Source of the DNA: Solobacterium sp.
GTDB taxonomy: Bacteria > Bacillota_I > Bacilli_A > Erysipelotrichales > Erysipelotrichaceae
NCBI GenBank assembly: GCA_017469885.1
Contig: JAFUFO010000014.1
Location: 53,294 to 117,293, forward strand
Direction of reading: 5' to 3'
DNA length: 64,000 bases
Shown: in pieces, positions 32,904 through 40,572 of the stretch
Layout of the letters: each line of letters starts with the position of its first letter
How positions within the stretch are numbered: position 1 is the first letter of the stretch
Program-made: the position numbers and the translations under genes
The notes under the pieces: model-generated
Told to the model about the DNA's origin: nothing
Seen by the model: only the letters and a program-made list of their open reading frames with translations
Databases searched by the model: none

Positions 32904-33371
32904 ATGCGAAATAAGATAAAACTGCTGTTTGTCTGCCATGGCAATATCTGCCGGAGTCCGATGGCGGAGTTTGTGATGAAACATCTGGTCAGTGAAGCAG
33001 GCCTGCAGGATGAATTTGAGATTGCCTCCGCCGCCACAAGCACGGAAGAGATCGGCAATCCGGTATATCCTCCCGCAAGGCGGAAGCTGGCCGAACACGG
33101 CATCTCCTGTGCAGGAAAAACCGCACGGCAGATCCGCCGCTCGGATTATGAAGTTTATGATTATATTATCGGTATGGATGATGCGAATCTTCGGAATATG
33201 AAACGCGCATTTGGCGGAGATCCCGATCATAAGGTATCCTTACTGATGGACTATACCGGTCATCCCCGCAGTGTCGCAGATCCCTGGTACACCGGAGATT
33301 TTGAGGCAACCTGGAACGATGTCCTGGAAGGCTGCACGGCGCTGCTGGCAGAGATTCAGGAAACCAGATAA
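32904..33371 (+). CDS. Low molecular weight protein-tyrosine phosphatase
   Basis: A 155-residue phosphatase of the LMW-PTP family. The P-loop is VCHGNICRSPMAE near residues 10-22, with nucleophile Cys11 and Arg17. The general acid aspartate is in ADPWYTGDFEATW (Asp126). Substrates in bacteria are phosphotyrosine proteins, often kinases and enzymes of capsule synthesis, or arginine phosphate in some Bacillota. GGAAGGA precedes the ATG at 32904. An in-frame region upstream could extend the frame by 50 codons, but it lacks a ribosome site and is not part of the family. Confidence 0.95.
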   Translation: MRNKIKLLFVCHGNICRSPMAEFVMKHLVSEAGLQDEFEIASAATSTEEIGNPVYPPARRKLAEHGISCAGKTARQIRRSDYEVYDYIIGMDDANLRNMKRAFGGDPDHKVSLLMDYTGHPRSVADPWYTGDFEATWNDVLEGCTALLAEIQETR

Positions 33372-33404
33372 CACACAGAATTAATTCGAAAACGGAACGG
33401 ACCC

Positions 33405-34625
33405 ATGATGAAATTTGACACCCGAGACAAAAAACCGACTGTATACAACATTCTTTTTCTGACCCTTGTGGCGGCAGTGATGATTGCCGTGCTCTGGTTC
33501 ATGAAGGTGGATAATATCATCCTTTACAGTCTGATCAATGTGGTCTATCTTCTGTCAGTGATCATCCTGCTGGTACGGGCGTTTTTTCAACAGCTCCAGT
33601 ACAATCCGTATTCCTACAACATCATCATCTATTTCGGCTTTGCGGTATTTCTGTTTGTGAATCTGCTTGCGGAGGGAATCGTCACCTGGCGGGTTCTGCT
33701 CAGCCCGGAAAACTATGATGTGACGGTTCACCTGAGCTGGCTTCTGATGTCCGGAAAGGTATATATTCTGCTGTCCTTTCCGTTTGTCGTCATCTTCGGC
33801 GCAATGCTGTTCTTCTCGAATATTGCATTGATCCGCCACGAAGGAAAAAGCTTCAAGAATGTGCTTGGCATTCTGCTTTCGGTATCCATGATCGGCTTTA
33901 TCATCTGGCTGTTTGCGGCGGACTATTACTTCACGGGAAGCTTTGAAGAGCTGATCCGGCGGGAACTGCTGATCAGCCTGATTGCGTCGATCTTCCTGTA
34001 TCTTGAATCCATGCTGATCGGGGCGATAGCTGCTTCGCTGATCGCGGCATTCATCGAGCCGCCGCATGACCGGGACTTCATGATCATCCTTGGCTGCGGA
34101 ATGCGCGCCGACGGCAACCCGACGCCGCTGCTCAAAGGCCGGATCGACCGGGCCGTGGACTTCTATCTGAAACAGCGGGATGAAACCGGAAAGGAACTGA
34201 TGTTTGTATGTTCCGGCGGACAGGGAAGTGATGAGCCGATTTCCGAGAGCGCCTGTATGAAACGGTATCTTCTGCTGAAGGGAATCCGAGAACATCTGAT
34301 CCTCGAGGAAAACAGGTCCACCGACACCCGGGAAAACATGCAGTTTTCCAGAGAACGCATCATGGAAGTCAACCCGGACGGAAAGATTGCCTTCTCCACA
34401 ACGAACTATCATGTATTCCGCAGCGGGATCTGGGCACGCCGCGCAAAGATGCGGGCACTCGGGGTCGGTGCGAAGACAAAATGGTACTTCTGGCCCAATG
34501 CATGGGTACGGGAATTCATCGGACTGATGACCGAGCACCGCGGAAAACAGATTCTGGTGCTGGGCGGAATGATTCTGTTCTATATCATCATGGTCCTGCT
34601 GTATTACTTTGTATTTGCCGTCTGA
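33405..34625 (+). CDS. YdcF family membrane protein (DUF218)
   Basis: A 406-residue protein. The first 220 residues hold about six membrane helices (for example IIIYFGFAVFLFVNLLAEGI). The C-terminal part is a DUF218/YdcF domain: IILGCGMRADGNPTPLLKGR near residue 226, then VCSGGQGSDEPISES and STDTRENMQFS, the three conserved segments. ElyC and SanA of this group act in envelope integrity and lipid carrier metabolism. One more membrane helix lies at the C-terminus. It is 33 bases after the phosphatase gene and ends in a strong terminator. Start at the first of two adjacent ATG codons; the second is equally possible. Confidence 0.9.
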   Translation: MMKFDTRDKKPTVYNILFLTLVAAVMIAVLWFMKVDNIILYSLINVVYLLSVIILLVRAFFQQLQYNPYSYNIIIYFGFAVFLFVNLLAEGIVTWRVLLSPENYDVTVHLSWLLMSGKVYILLSFPFVVIFGAMLFFSNIALIRHEGKSFKNVLGILLSVSMIGFIIWLFAADYYFTGSFEELIRRELLISLIASIFLYLESMLIGAIAASLIAAFIEPPHDRDFMIILGCGMRADGNPTPLLKGRIDRAVDFYLKQRDETGKELMFVCSGGQGSDEPISESACMKRYLLLKGIREHLILEENRSTDTRENMQFSRERIMEVNPDGKIAFSTTNYHVFRSGIWARRAKMRALGVGAKTKWYFWPNAWVREFIGLMTEHRGKQILVLGGMILFYIIMVLLYYFVFAV

Positions 34626-34630
34626 ACAGC

Positions 34631-34681
34631 AAAAAAACGCAGATCCCTCATGCATGTATCACATGAACGGTCTGCGTTTTA
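34631..34681. terminator. Bidirectional terminator
   Basis: AAACGCAGA and TCTGCGTTT flank a 27-base loop. T runs are present on both strands (TTTTTTT on the minus side), fitting two convergent genes. Confidence 0.82.
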
Positions 34682-34688
34682 ATATGCT

Positions 34689-36086
34689 TCAGCCTGCCTG
34701 ACCTGCCTCCGGGGATGCCTCGGAAGATGCTTCGCCTTCTGCGGGCGCCGGTTCCGGCTCCTTCAGAAGGTTGTGCCAGTCCGTGTTTGCGAGAATGGAT
34801 TCGGAAGGAATGTTGTTTTCGTCCGACCATGGTTTGAGGTAGAGATTCCAGAACTCATCATAGGTCATGCCGGTCTTTGTGACGGCCTGCGCCAGTTCTT
34901 TTCCGAGATACCGGTAATGCCAGGATTCATACTCGTAACCGGTAATGTCTTCCTTACCTTCCGGATACCGCAGGATCCATCCGTAATCTGCACAGTTGGC
35001 AGATGCCCAGATGAAGGCGCTGGTTTCACTGAAGTCCTTGCTTTCATCACCGGTTGCGGTTACGTCAACCGTAAGTCCGGTCTGATGTTCGGAGAATCCC
35101 GGACGGGCGCTTTCCCGGTCTGCCTGTTCCTGCCCATGTGAAGTGACATAGTTGTCATAAAGCGTCTTCTGGGAATCGTATGGACGGTAGGCGCTGATCG
35201 CATAGAACGCAAGGTTCATCTCCCGTCCTGCGGCAGCCCATTCTTCCATGGCGTCGGCGGCTTCCTTTGCCAGCCGTGTGCCGGCGGCGCCGCACTGCAT
35301 GGAAAGATCGGTGAGACTTGCCGGCACATAGTTCGCATCGAGGTGCCAGGTCTTGTTCACCAGCATCGACGTCTTCGACGGATCTGCCGCATAGGTGATC
35401 TCATACGGCTTGCGGTAGGAGTTGGAAAGCACGAAGGCTGTGCGGTCGTTTTCCGGATGATTCAGACAGTCATCGATGTAATTCTGTTCGATGAGCTGAT
35501 AATCATAACAGAGCAGCGGGGTCAGCTCGACAAAGCGAAGATTCTTGTAGAGATTGAGAATCTGATCCTCTTCGTAGCCGATATCCCGCAGGCGGTTCAC
35601 CATCAGGAAGTCCGTATCATCCAGATACTTCTCTCCTTCGATGACTGTATACAGTTCGAGATAATCCGTATTGACGGTCTTCGACTTCAGACAGGACGCA
35701 AGGTAATCGCTGTACCACTGATTGTCGATCAGCGTCTTTGCGAGCTTCTGTTCACGGATCGCCGCGATCGTCTCCTTGTCATACCCGAGTTTCTTCAGGT
35801 TGTTTGTTTCGACGGCACGCGGAATCGTAATCAGACAGATCAGCGCAATGACGCCGGCAATCGCAAACCATACTTCCTTACGGAGGTGTTTCAGTGCCCA
35901 CAGAATCTTCTGGAAATCCGGCTTTTTAAACCGGATATTTCTCGGGTCGAAGCGGAGCTTCCGCTTTTTCTTTTTCTTCTTTACGCCAGGCTGTATTTCC
36001 GCGGATGTATTCGCGGCGGTTTCCTTCCAGGGAAGGACCAGCCGGTATTTCCGCTTTTTTCTGCGTTTCTTATTTGAGGTTGCCAT
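34689..36086 (-). CDS. M15 family D-alanyl-D-alanine carboxypeptidase (VanY type)
   Basis: A 465-residue membrane-anchored peptidase. The N-terminal 90 residues are strongly basic (KKKKKRKLRF), then one membrane helix (VWFAIAGVIALICLITIP). The extracellular C-terminal half has the VanY zinc site: ARPGFSEHQTGLTVDVT holds the first His and Asp, and YESWHYRYLG the last His. AISAYRPYDSQKTLYDNY is the usual preceding motif. It trims the terminal D-Ala from peptidoglycan stems. The Pro/Glu/Ser tail (EASSEASPEAG) is low complexity. AGGAGG precedes the ATG at 36086, which lies within the last 17 bases of the pseudouridine synthase gene, so the two are coupled. Confidence 0.9.
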   Translation of the reverse strand: MATSNKKRRKKRKYRLVLPWKETAANTSAEIQPGVKKKKKKRKLRFDPRNIRFKKPDFQKILWALKHLRKEVWFAIAGVIALICLITIPRAVETNNLKKLGYDKETIAAIREQKLAKTLIDNQWYSDYLASCLKSKTVNTDYLELYTVIEGEKYLDDTDFLMVNRLRDIGYEEDQILNLYKNLRFVELTPLLCYDYQLIEQNYIDDCLNHPENDRTAFVLSNSYRKPYEITYAADPSKTSMLVNKTWHLDANYVPASLTDLSMQCGAAGTRLAKEAADAMEEWAAAGREMNLAFYAISAYRPYDSQKTLYDNYVTSHGQEQADRESARPGFSEHQTGLTVDVTATGDESKDFSETSAFIWASANCADYGWILRYPEGKEDITGYEYESWHYRYLGKELAQAVTKTGMTYDEFWNLYLKPWSDENNIPSESILANTDWHNLLKEPEPAPAEGEASSEASPEAGQAG

Positions 36087-36747
36087 AGTCCTCCTTAAAC
36101 TCTGCCCACGCACCGTCATCGGGCGGCAGGGATCGTAACAATACTGCCTCCTTTGTGGTGGGGTGGGGCACTTCCAGTTCATATGCCCAGAGGGCAATCT
36201 GGCCCTGTCCGGGGTTCGGGTTGTAACGCTGGTCAAAACAGAGCGGTGTGCCTCTTGAGGCAAACTGGACGCGGATCTGATGACTGCGCCCGGTTTTCAG
36301 TCGGATGCGCACCAGCGTCTTTCCGTTTCGTACCGTGATCGTTTCATAGTGAAGTTCGGACCGTTTTCCGTGCGCCTCATCCGTGACGGTAACCATGTTG
36401 GTCTTATGGTCCTTGACGAGATAATCGATGAGATCTGCCTCCGGCGCTGCGGGGATGCCGTCGAGCACTGCCAGATAGGTTTTCTTCATCGCATGCGTGC
36501 GCACGCTGTCCGAGAGCCGGGATGCGGCTTTTGACGTGCGGGCGAAGATCATCGCCCCGCCGACCGGACGGTCCAGCCGGTGCACGAGTCCGAGATAGAC
36601 ATTGCCCGGCTTCTGATATTTCTCCTTCAGGTATGCCTTGCACAGACTCAGAAGGTCTTCATCTCTGCTTTCATCGGCGTTGACCGGCATGTTCACCGGC
36701 TTCTCCACGCCAAGCAGATGATTGTCTTCATACAGAATCTTAATCAT
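36070..36747 (-). CDS. RluD-family pseudouridine synthase
   Basis: A 225-residue RNA-modifying enzyme. The RluA/C/D motif with the catalytic aspartate is LVHRLDRPVGGAMIFARTSK near residues 54-73. ILYEDNHLLGVEKPVNMPV starts the fold and VRIRLKTGRSHQIRVQFAS is the third conserved block. It has no S4 domain, so it is a short version. It converts uridine to pseudouridine in rRNA or tRNA; the site is not predictable. The ATG at 36747 overlaps the methyltransferase end by eight bases. The order methyltransferase, pseudouridine synthase, carboxypeptidase forms a three-gene operon on this strand. Confidence 0.92.
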   Translation of the reverse strand: MIKILYEDNHLLGVEKPVNMPVNADESRDEDLLSLCKAYLKEKYQKPGNVYLGLVHRLDRPVGGAMIFARTSKAASRLSDSVRTHAMKKTYLAVLDGIPAAPEADLIDYLVKDHKTNMVTVTDEAHGKRSELHYETITVRNGKTLVRIRLKTGRSHQIRVQFASRGTPLCFDQRYNPNPGQGQIALWAYELEVPHPTTKEAVLLRSLPPDDGAWAEFKEDYGNLK

Positions 36748-37621
36748 TGCGCTGCCATCTTCCGTAGATGCCGCAGGGAAGATACAGATCCCTGCTTTCA
36801 ATCGGGAGTGCGACTTCTCCGGCGGAAATGGTTCCTTCCGTGCGAAGATCGGTGAAGGTTGCCTTCATCAGGTCTTCCAGTACGATCGGAGAGAATCCGG
36901 TCGTATAGCCGTTGATCAGGAAGAACAGTCCATGGTCATCAAAGATATCCAGGCAGGCACTGATCAGACGGGGAAGTTCCTTCTCCAGTTTCCAAAGTTC
37001 GCCCGAGGGTCCTCTTCCGTAGGAAGGCGGATCCATCAGGATGCCGTGATAGGTGCGTCCTCTGCGCTTTTCGCGTTCCACAAACTTGAGGCAGTCATCC
37101 ACGATAAAACGGATCGTGCGGTCTTCAAGATGCGAGAGGTCCCGGTTTTCCTTTGCCCAGGCAACCATGCCCTTGGATGCGTCCACATGCACGACTTCCG
37201 CCGCACCTGCGGCTGCGCATGCCATGGTGGCGCCGCCGGTATAGGCAAACAGGTTCAGAATGCGCAGGTTTTCATCCTTATGACTCCGGATCAGTCCGCT
37301 CATCCAGTCCCAGTTGACCGCCTGTTCGGGAAACAGGCCGGTATGTTTGAATCCGGTCGGGCTGACCTTGAAGGTAAGGTCACGATAGGATACGGTCCAG
37401 GACTCCGGAAGCTTCTTCCGGTATTCCCATTCTCCGCCGCCTTTGGACGAACGGTGATAGACCGCGTCTGCGTTTTTCCACAGCCGGTTCTTTGAATCGG
37501 CAGGCCAGATCGCCTGCGGATCGGGACGGCGCAGAATAATGCCGTTCCATTGTTCGAGCTTTTCGCCTCCGCCGGCGTCAAGACACGTATAGTCTTTCCA
37601 TTGATCAGCCTTCACCAGCAT
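36740..37621 (-). CDS. Class I SAM-dependent methyltransferase (RlmI/RlmK-like)
   Basis: A 293-residue methyltransferase. The SAM motif I is ILNLFAYTGGATMACAAAGA near residue 130, motif II is VVHVDASKGMVAWAKEN, and motif IV is GILMDPPSYGRGPSGELW, the DPPSY form found in RlmI, RlmK and related rRNA cytosine or guanine methyltransferases. The first 100 residues (WNGIILRRPDPQAIWP) are typical of a group of uncharacterised relatives. AAGGAG lies nine bases before the ATG at 37621; an earlier ATG at 37648 has no good site. Target likely rRNA, inferred from the family. Confidence 0.88.
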   Translation of the reverse strand: MLVKADQWKDYTCLDAGGGEKLEQWNGIILRRPDPQAIWPADSKNRLWKNADAVYHRSSKGGGEWEYRKKLPESWTVSYRDLTFKVSPTGFKHTGLFPEQAVNWDWMSGLIRSHKDENLRILNLFAYTGGATMACAAAGAAEVVHVDASKGMVAWAKENRDLSHLEDRTIRFIVDDCLKFVEREKRRGRTYHGILMDPPSYGRGPSGELWKLEKELPRLISACLDIFDDHGLFFLINGYTTGFSPIVLEDLMKATFTDLRTEGTISAGEVALPIESRDLYLPCGIYGRWQRND

Positions 37622-37736
37622 ACCCAGTATCTCCTTACAGGCACCCATTATATCATGCGTCAGAAGGTTTCTTTAAATGCGCGCGTGATATAATTAGGGG
37701 CACTGCGGCTGTGCCGCACAGGGAAGGGCTTTGAAC

Positions 37737-39902
37737 ATGATTGATATCAGTACGCTGAATGACGAGCAGAAGGATGCGGTGCTCGATGAACATAAATACC
37801 TGCGGATCGTCGCGGGCGCAGGATCGGGAAAGACCCGTGTTCTGACGATGCGGATCGCGCATCTGATTCAGGACCGGGATGTCTGGCCGACAAAGATCCT
37901 TGCGATCACCTTTACCAATAAAGCCGCCAATGAGATGAAGGAGCGTATCCGGAAGATGCTGGAGGATGAAACCTCCCAGCCCTGGATCTCCACCATTCAC
38001 TCTCTCTGCGTGCGTATCCTGCGGGAAGATATCCAGGCCATGGGATGGCCCAGAAACTTCACTGTCCTCGATGCGGATGATCAGAAGAGCATCCTGAAGG
38101 AGGCATACAAGGAATACAAGGTCGATTCCCAGACCTATTCCTACGGCTCTCTGCTGGACTATATCTCCAACAACAAGGCTGCGGATATCTCCGTGGAGCG
38201 GGCCTATGTGCTGGCCGGCTCGTATTCGGGCGAGAAGATCAAGGCAAAGATCTATGAGTACTACGTCAAACGCCAGAATGATCTCTATGCGCTCGACTTT
38301 GACGATCTGATTCTCTATACGGTACGCATGTTCCGGAAGTTTTCGGAGATCCTTGCCAAGTGGCAGAAACGCTTTGCCTATATCCATGTCGATGAGTTTC
38401 AGGATATCGACGGTATTCAGTATGAACTGATCCGCCAGCTGACCGGCACGGAAAACAGCCTGTATGTGGTCGGCGACCCTGACCAGACGATCTATACCTG
38501 GCGCGGTGCGGATGTAAATATCATCCTCAACTTCACAAAGGACTTCCCCGACGCAAAGACGATCATGCTGAACCGGAATTACCGCAGCACCTCGGCGATC
38601 CTCAACGGCGCCAATGCGGTCATCCGGCATAACCGGCATCGTCTGGAAAAAGATCTCTATTCCAGCCGGGAAAGCGATGTGAAGATCACGCACTATGCCA
38701 GTGCCGGCGATGAATACCAGGCGGCCTGGATCGCTCAGACGATCAAGGAGCTCCATGCCAAAGGCAAGGACTATCACGATATCGCACTGCTGTACCGCTC
38801 CAACTACCTGTCTCGTGCACTTGAAAAAGCGCTCCTGGATGAGCGCATTCCCTATATCATCTACGGCGGCGTACGGTTCTATGAACGTCAGGAAATCAAA
38901 GACGCCCTGTGCTATCTGCGGATGGTTACGGCTGGTGATGACCTGGCCTTCCGGCGCATCATCAACCGTCCGAAGCGCGGTCTTGGAAACAAGTCGCTCG
39001 ATACGATCGAACAGGCTGCCCGGATCTCTGGCAAAACCATGTATGAAACGATCAAGGACGGACCGGTGCTCTCCGGCAAGGCGCAGAAGACCCTGGATTC
39101 CTTTGTGACAATGGTGGAATCCTGGCGGAAACGTGCGTCGCAGGAAGGAACCGAGATCTTCAAACTGTTTGAACAGATTCTGGAGGAATCCGGACTGCGC
39201 GCATCGTATGAAGAAAACCAGGAGATGGACCGCGTGGAAAACATGAAGGAACTGATCGATGACGTCCGGGAGTTCAGCGAGAACTATCCGGAATCCAGTC
39301 TTGATGAGTACCTGCAGTTAGTCAGCCTCTACGGCGACCGGGATGAGACGATGAGCTCCGACTTCGTACAGCTGATGACGGTCCATTCCGCAAAAGGTCT
39401 GGAGTTCGATACGGTCTTCGTAACGGATATGAATGACGGCATCTTCCCGAATGAACGGGCGATGAATGACGGCATCAAGGGCGTGGAGGAAGAACGCCGC
39501 CTTGCCTATGTCGCCTTCACCCGAGCGAAAAACAAACTGTATATCACGGAAGCCGGCGGCTACAGTTATATCCTGCAGAAGGTGCGCACCCCGAGCCGGT
39601 TCATTGATGAGATCGATGCGTCCTGCATTGAACATAAAGGCGCGGTCTTTGAGACAAAGCGTCCGCAGATGAGCGGACTCAACCTGTTTGATGAGCGTCC
39701 GATTCAGGAGCGCATCATGGATACGCCGGCGATCCCGCAGATCCGCAAGGGTGAACAGGTCATCCATTCCAAGTTCGGCGAGGGCATCGTCCTTTCCTGC
39801 AAGAACGGCATTGCGGAGATCGCATTCCCGTTCCCGTACGGCGTCAAAAAGATCGCCGCAGGACATCCGAGTCTGAAACGCAAATCGGAGCTGGTCAGCT
39901 GA
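37737..39902 (+). CDS. pcrA: UvrD/PcrA-like ATP-dependent DNA helicase
   Basis: A 721-residue superfamily 1A helicase. Motifs in order: Walker A GAGSGKT (27-33), ITFTNKAANEMKER (Ia), HVDEFQDIDGIQYE (II), GDPDQTIYTWRGAD (III), NYRSTSAIL (IV), TVHSAKGLEFDTVFV (V) and YVAFTRAKNKLYIT (VI). The C-terminal GEQVIHSKFGEGIVLS segment is the Tudor-like RNA-polymerase contact domain of PcrA. It unwinds DNA in repair and conflict resolution. The ATG at 37737 is eight bases after GGGAAGGG; a TTG at 37731 is also in frame. A TATAAT at 37689 is the probable -10 box. It is slightly different from canonical PcrA (DEFQD for DEYQD). It overlaps the next gene by one base. Confidence 0.93.
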   Translation: MIDISTLNDEQKDAVLDEHKYLRIVAGAGSGKTRVLTMRIAHLIQDRDVWPTKILAITFTNKAANEMKERIRKMLEDETSQPWISTIHSLCVRILREDIQAMGWPRNFTVLDADDQKSILKEAYKEYKVDSQTYSYGSLLDYISNNKAADISVERAYVLAGSYSGEKIKAKIYEYYVKRQNDLYALDFDDLILYTVRMFRKFSEILAKWQKRFAYIHVDEFQDIDGIQYELIRQLTGTENSLYVVGDPDQTIYTWRGADVNIILNFTKDFPDAKTIMLNRNYRSTSAILNGANAVIRHNRHRLEKDLYSSRESDVKITHYASAGDEYQAAWIAQTIKELHAKGKDYHDIALLYRSNYLSRALEKALLDERIPYIIYGGVRFYERQEIKDALCYLRMVTAGDDLAFRRIINRPKRGLGNKSLDTIEQAARISGKTMYETIKDGPVLSGKAQKTLDSFVTMVESWRKRASQEGTEIFKLFEQILEESGLRASYEENQEMDRVENMKELIDDVREFSENYPESSLDEYLQLVSLYGDRDETMSSDFVQLMTVHSAKGLEFDTVFVTDMNDGIFPNERAMNDGIKGVEEERRLAYVAFTRAKNKLYITEAGGYSYILQKVRTPSRFIDEIDASCIEHKGAVFETKRPQMSGLNLFDERPIQERIMDTPAIPQIRKGEQVIHSKFGEGIVLSCKNGIAEIAFPFPYGVKKIAAGHPSLKRKSELVS

Positions 39903-40543
39903 TGGATCCGAAACGTTCCTGGAAGGATGTGCCGCAGGAAGAACGCTGGCAGTATTTTAAAGACTACTATCTGGTGAAAACGCTGATCGCAGTCTGCGTG
40001 CTGATCGGCGCCGTTATCCTGATCAGGGATATTGTGACACCGGAACCGGTCTATGCCCTGCAGGTAGGAATCTATGACACGTCACTGAGCGAGGAAGAAA
40101 AAGAAGACCTTGCGCATGCAATTCAGAAACAGCTCCATGTCTATGATGAAGTGGGCATCGATGATGCTTATACATCACTCAATGACAGTGATCTGATGCG
40201 CATCGTATCGCTGTCGGAATCCGGGGACCTGGATCTGATCATTGCGCCGCGCGAGGTATTCACCTTCCTTGCGGGCTATGGATACTTCAAGGATCTGGAA
40301 GCATCCTGCAGTGAAACATTCCTGCATGAAAACGGTGACCGGCTGGTCATCTGTAAGGGCCTTGCGGTAAGCGAAGACGGCCTGCTTGCGGAGAATGCGG
40401 AAGGAAACGGGGAACCGTATGCCGCAGGCATTACTGCAGAAGGCACGCTGTTTGAACCTTACATGCATGGCATGAAAGAACCGGTTATCGGTGTAATATA
40501 TGAATCAGAGCACCTGCCGTATTTTGAAGCTCTGGCTCAGTAA
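39902..40543 (+). CDS. Membrane-anchored protein of unknown function
   Basis: A 213-residue protein I do not recognise. A cytoplasmic start (MDPKRSWKDVPQEERWQYFK) leads to one membrane helix (LVKTLIAVCVLIGAVILI) at about 23-42. The rest is an extracellular domain with YALQVGIYDTSLSEEEKEDL and DLDLIIAPREVFTFLAGYGY, in layout similar to periplasmic-binding or tail-anchored lipoprotein-like domains. Its ATG shares one base with the helicase stop (TGATG), so translation is coupled. A helicase and a membrane-bound partner in one operon is unusual, but no functional link can be shown from sequence. Confidence 0.75.
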   Translation: MDPKRSWKDVPQEERWQYFKDYYLVKTLIAVCVLIGAVILIRDIVTPEPVYALQVGIYDTSLSEEEKEDLAHAIQKQLHVYDEVGIDDAYTSLNDSDLMRIVSLSESGDLDLIIAPREVFTFLAGYGYFKDLEASCSETFLHENGDRLVICKGLAVSEDGLLAENAEGNGEPYAAGITAEGTLFEPYMHGMKEPVIGVIYESEHLPYFEALAQ

Positions 40544-40572
40544 AAAAACAGGCAGGAGAATCGAGGGGTAGT

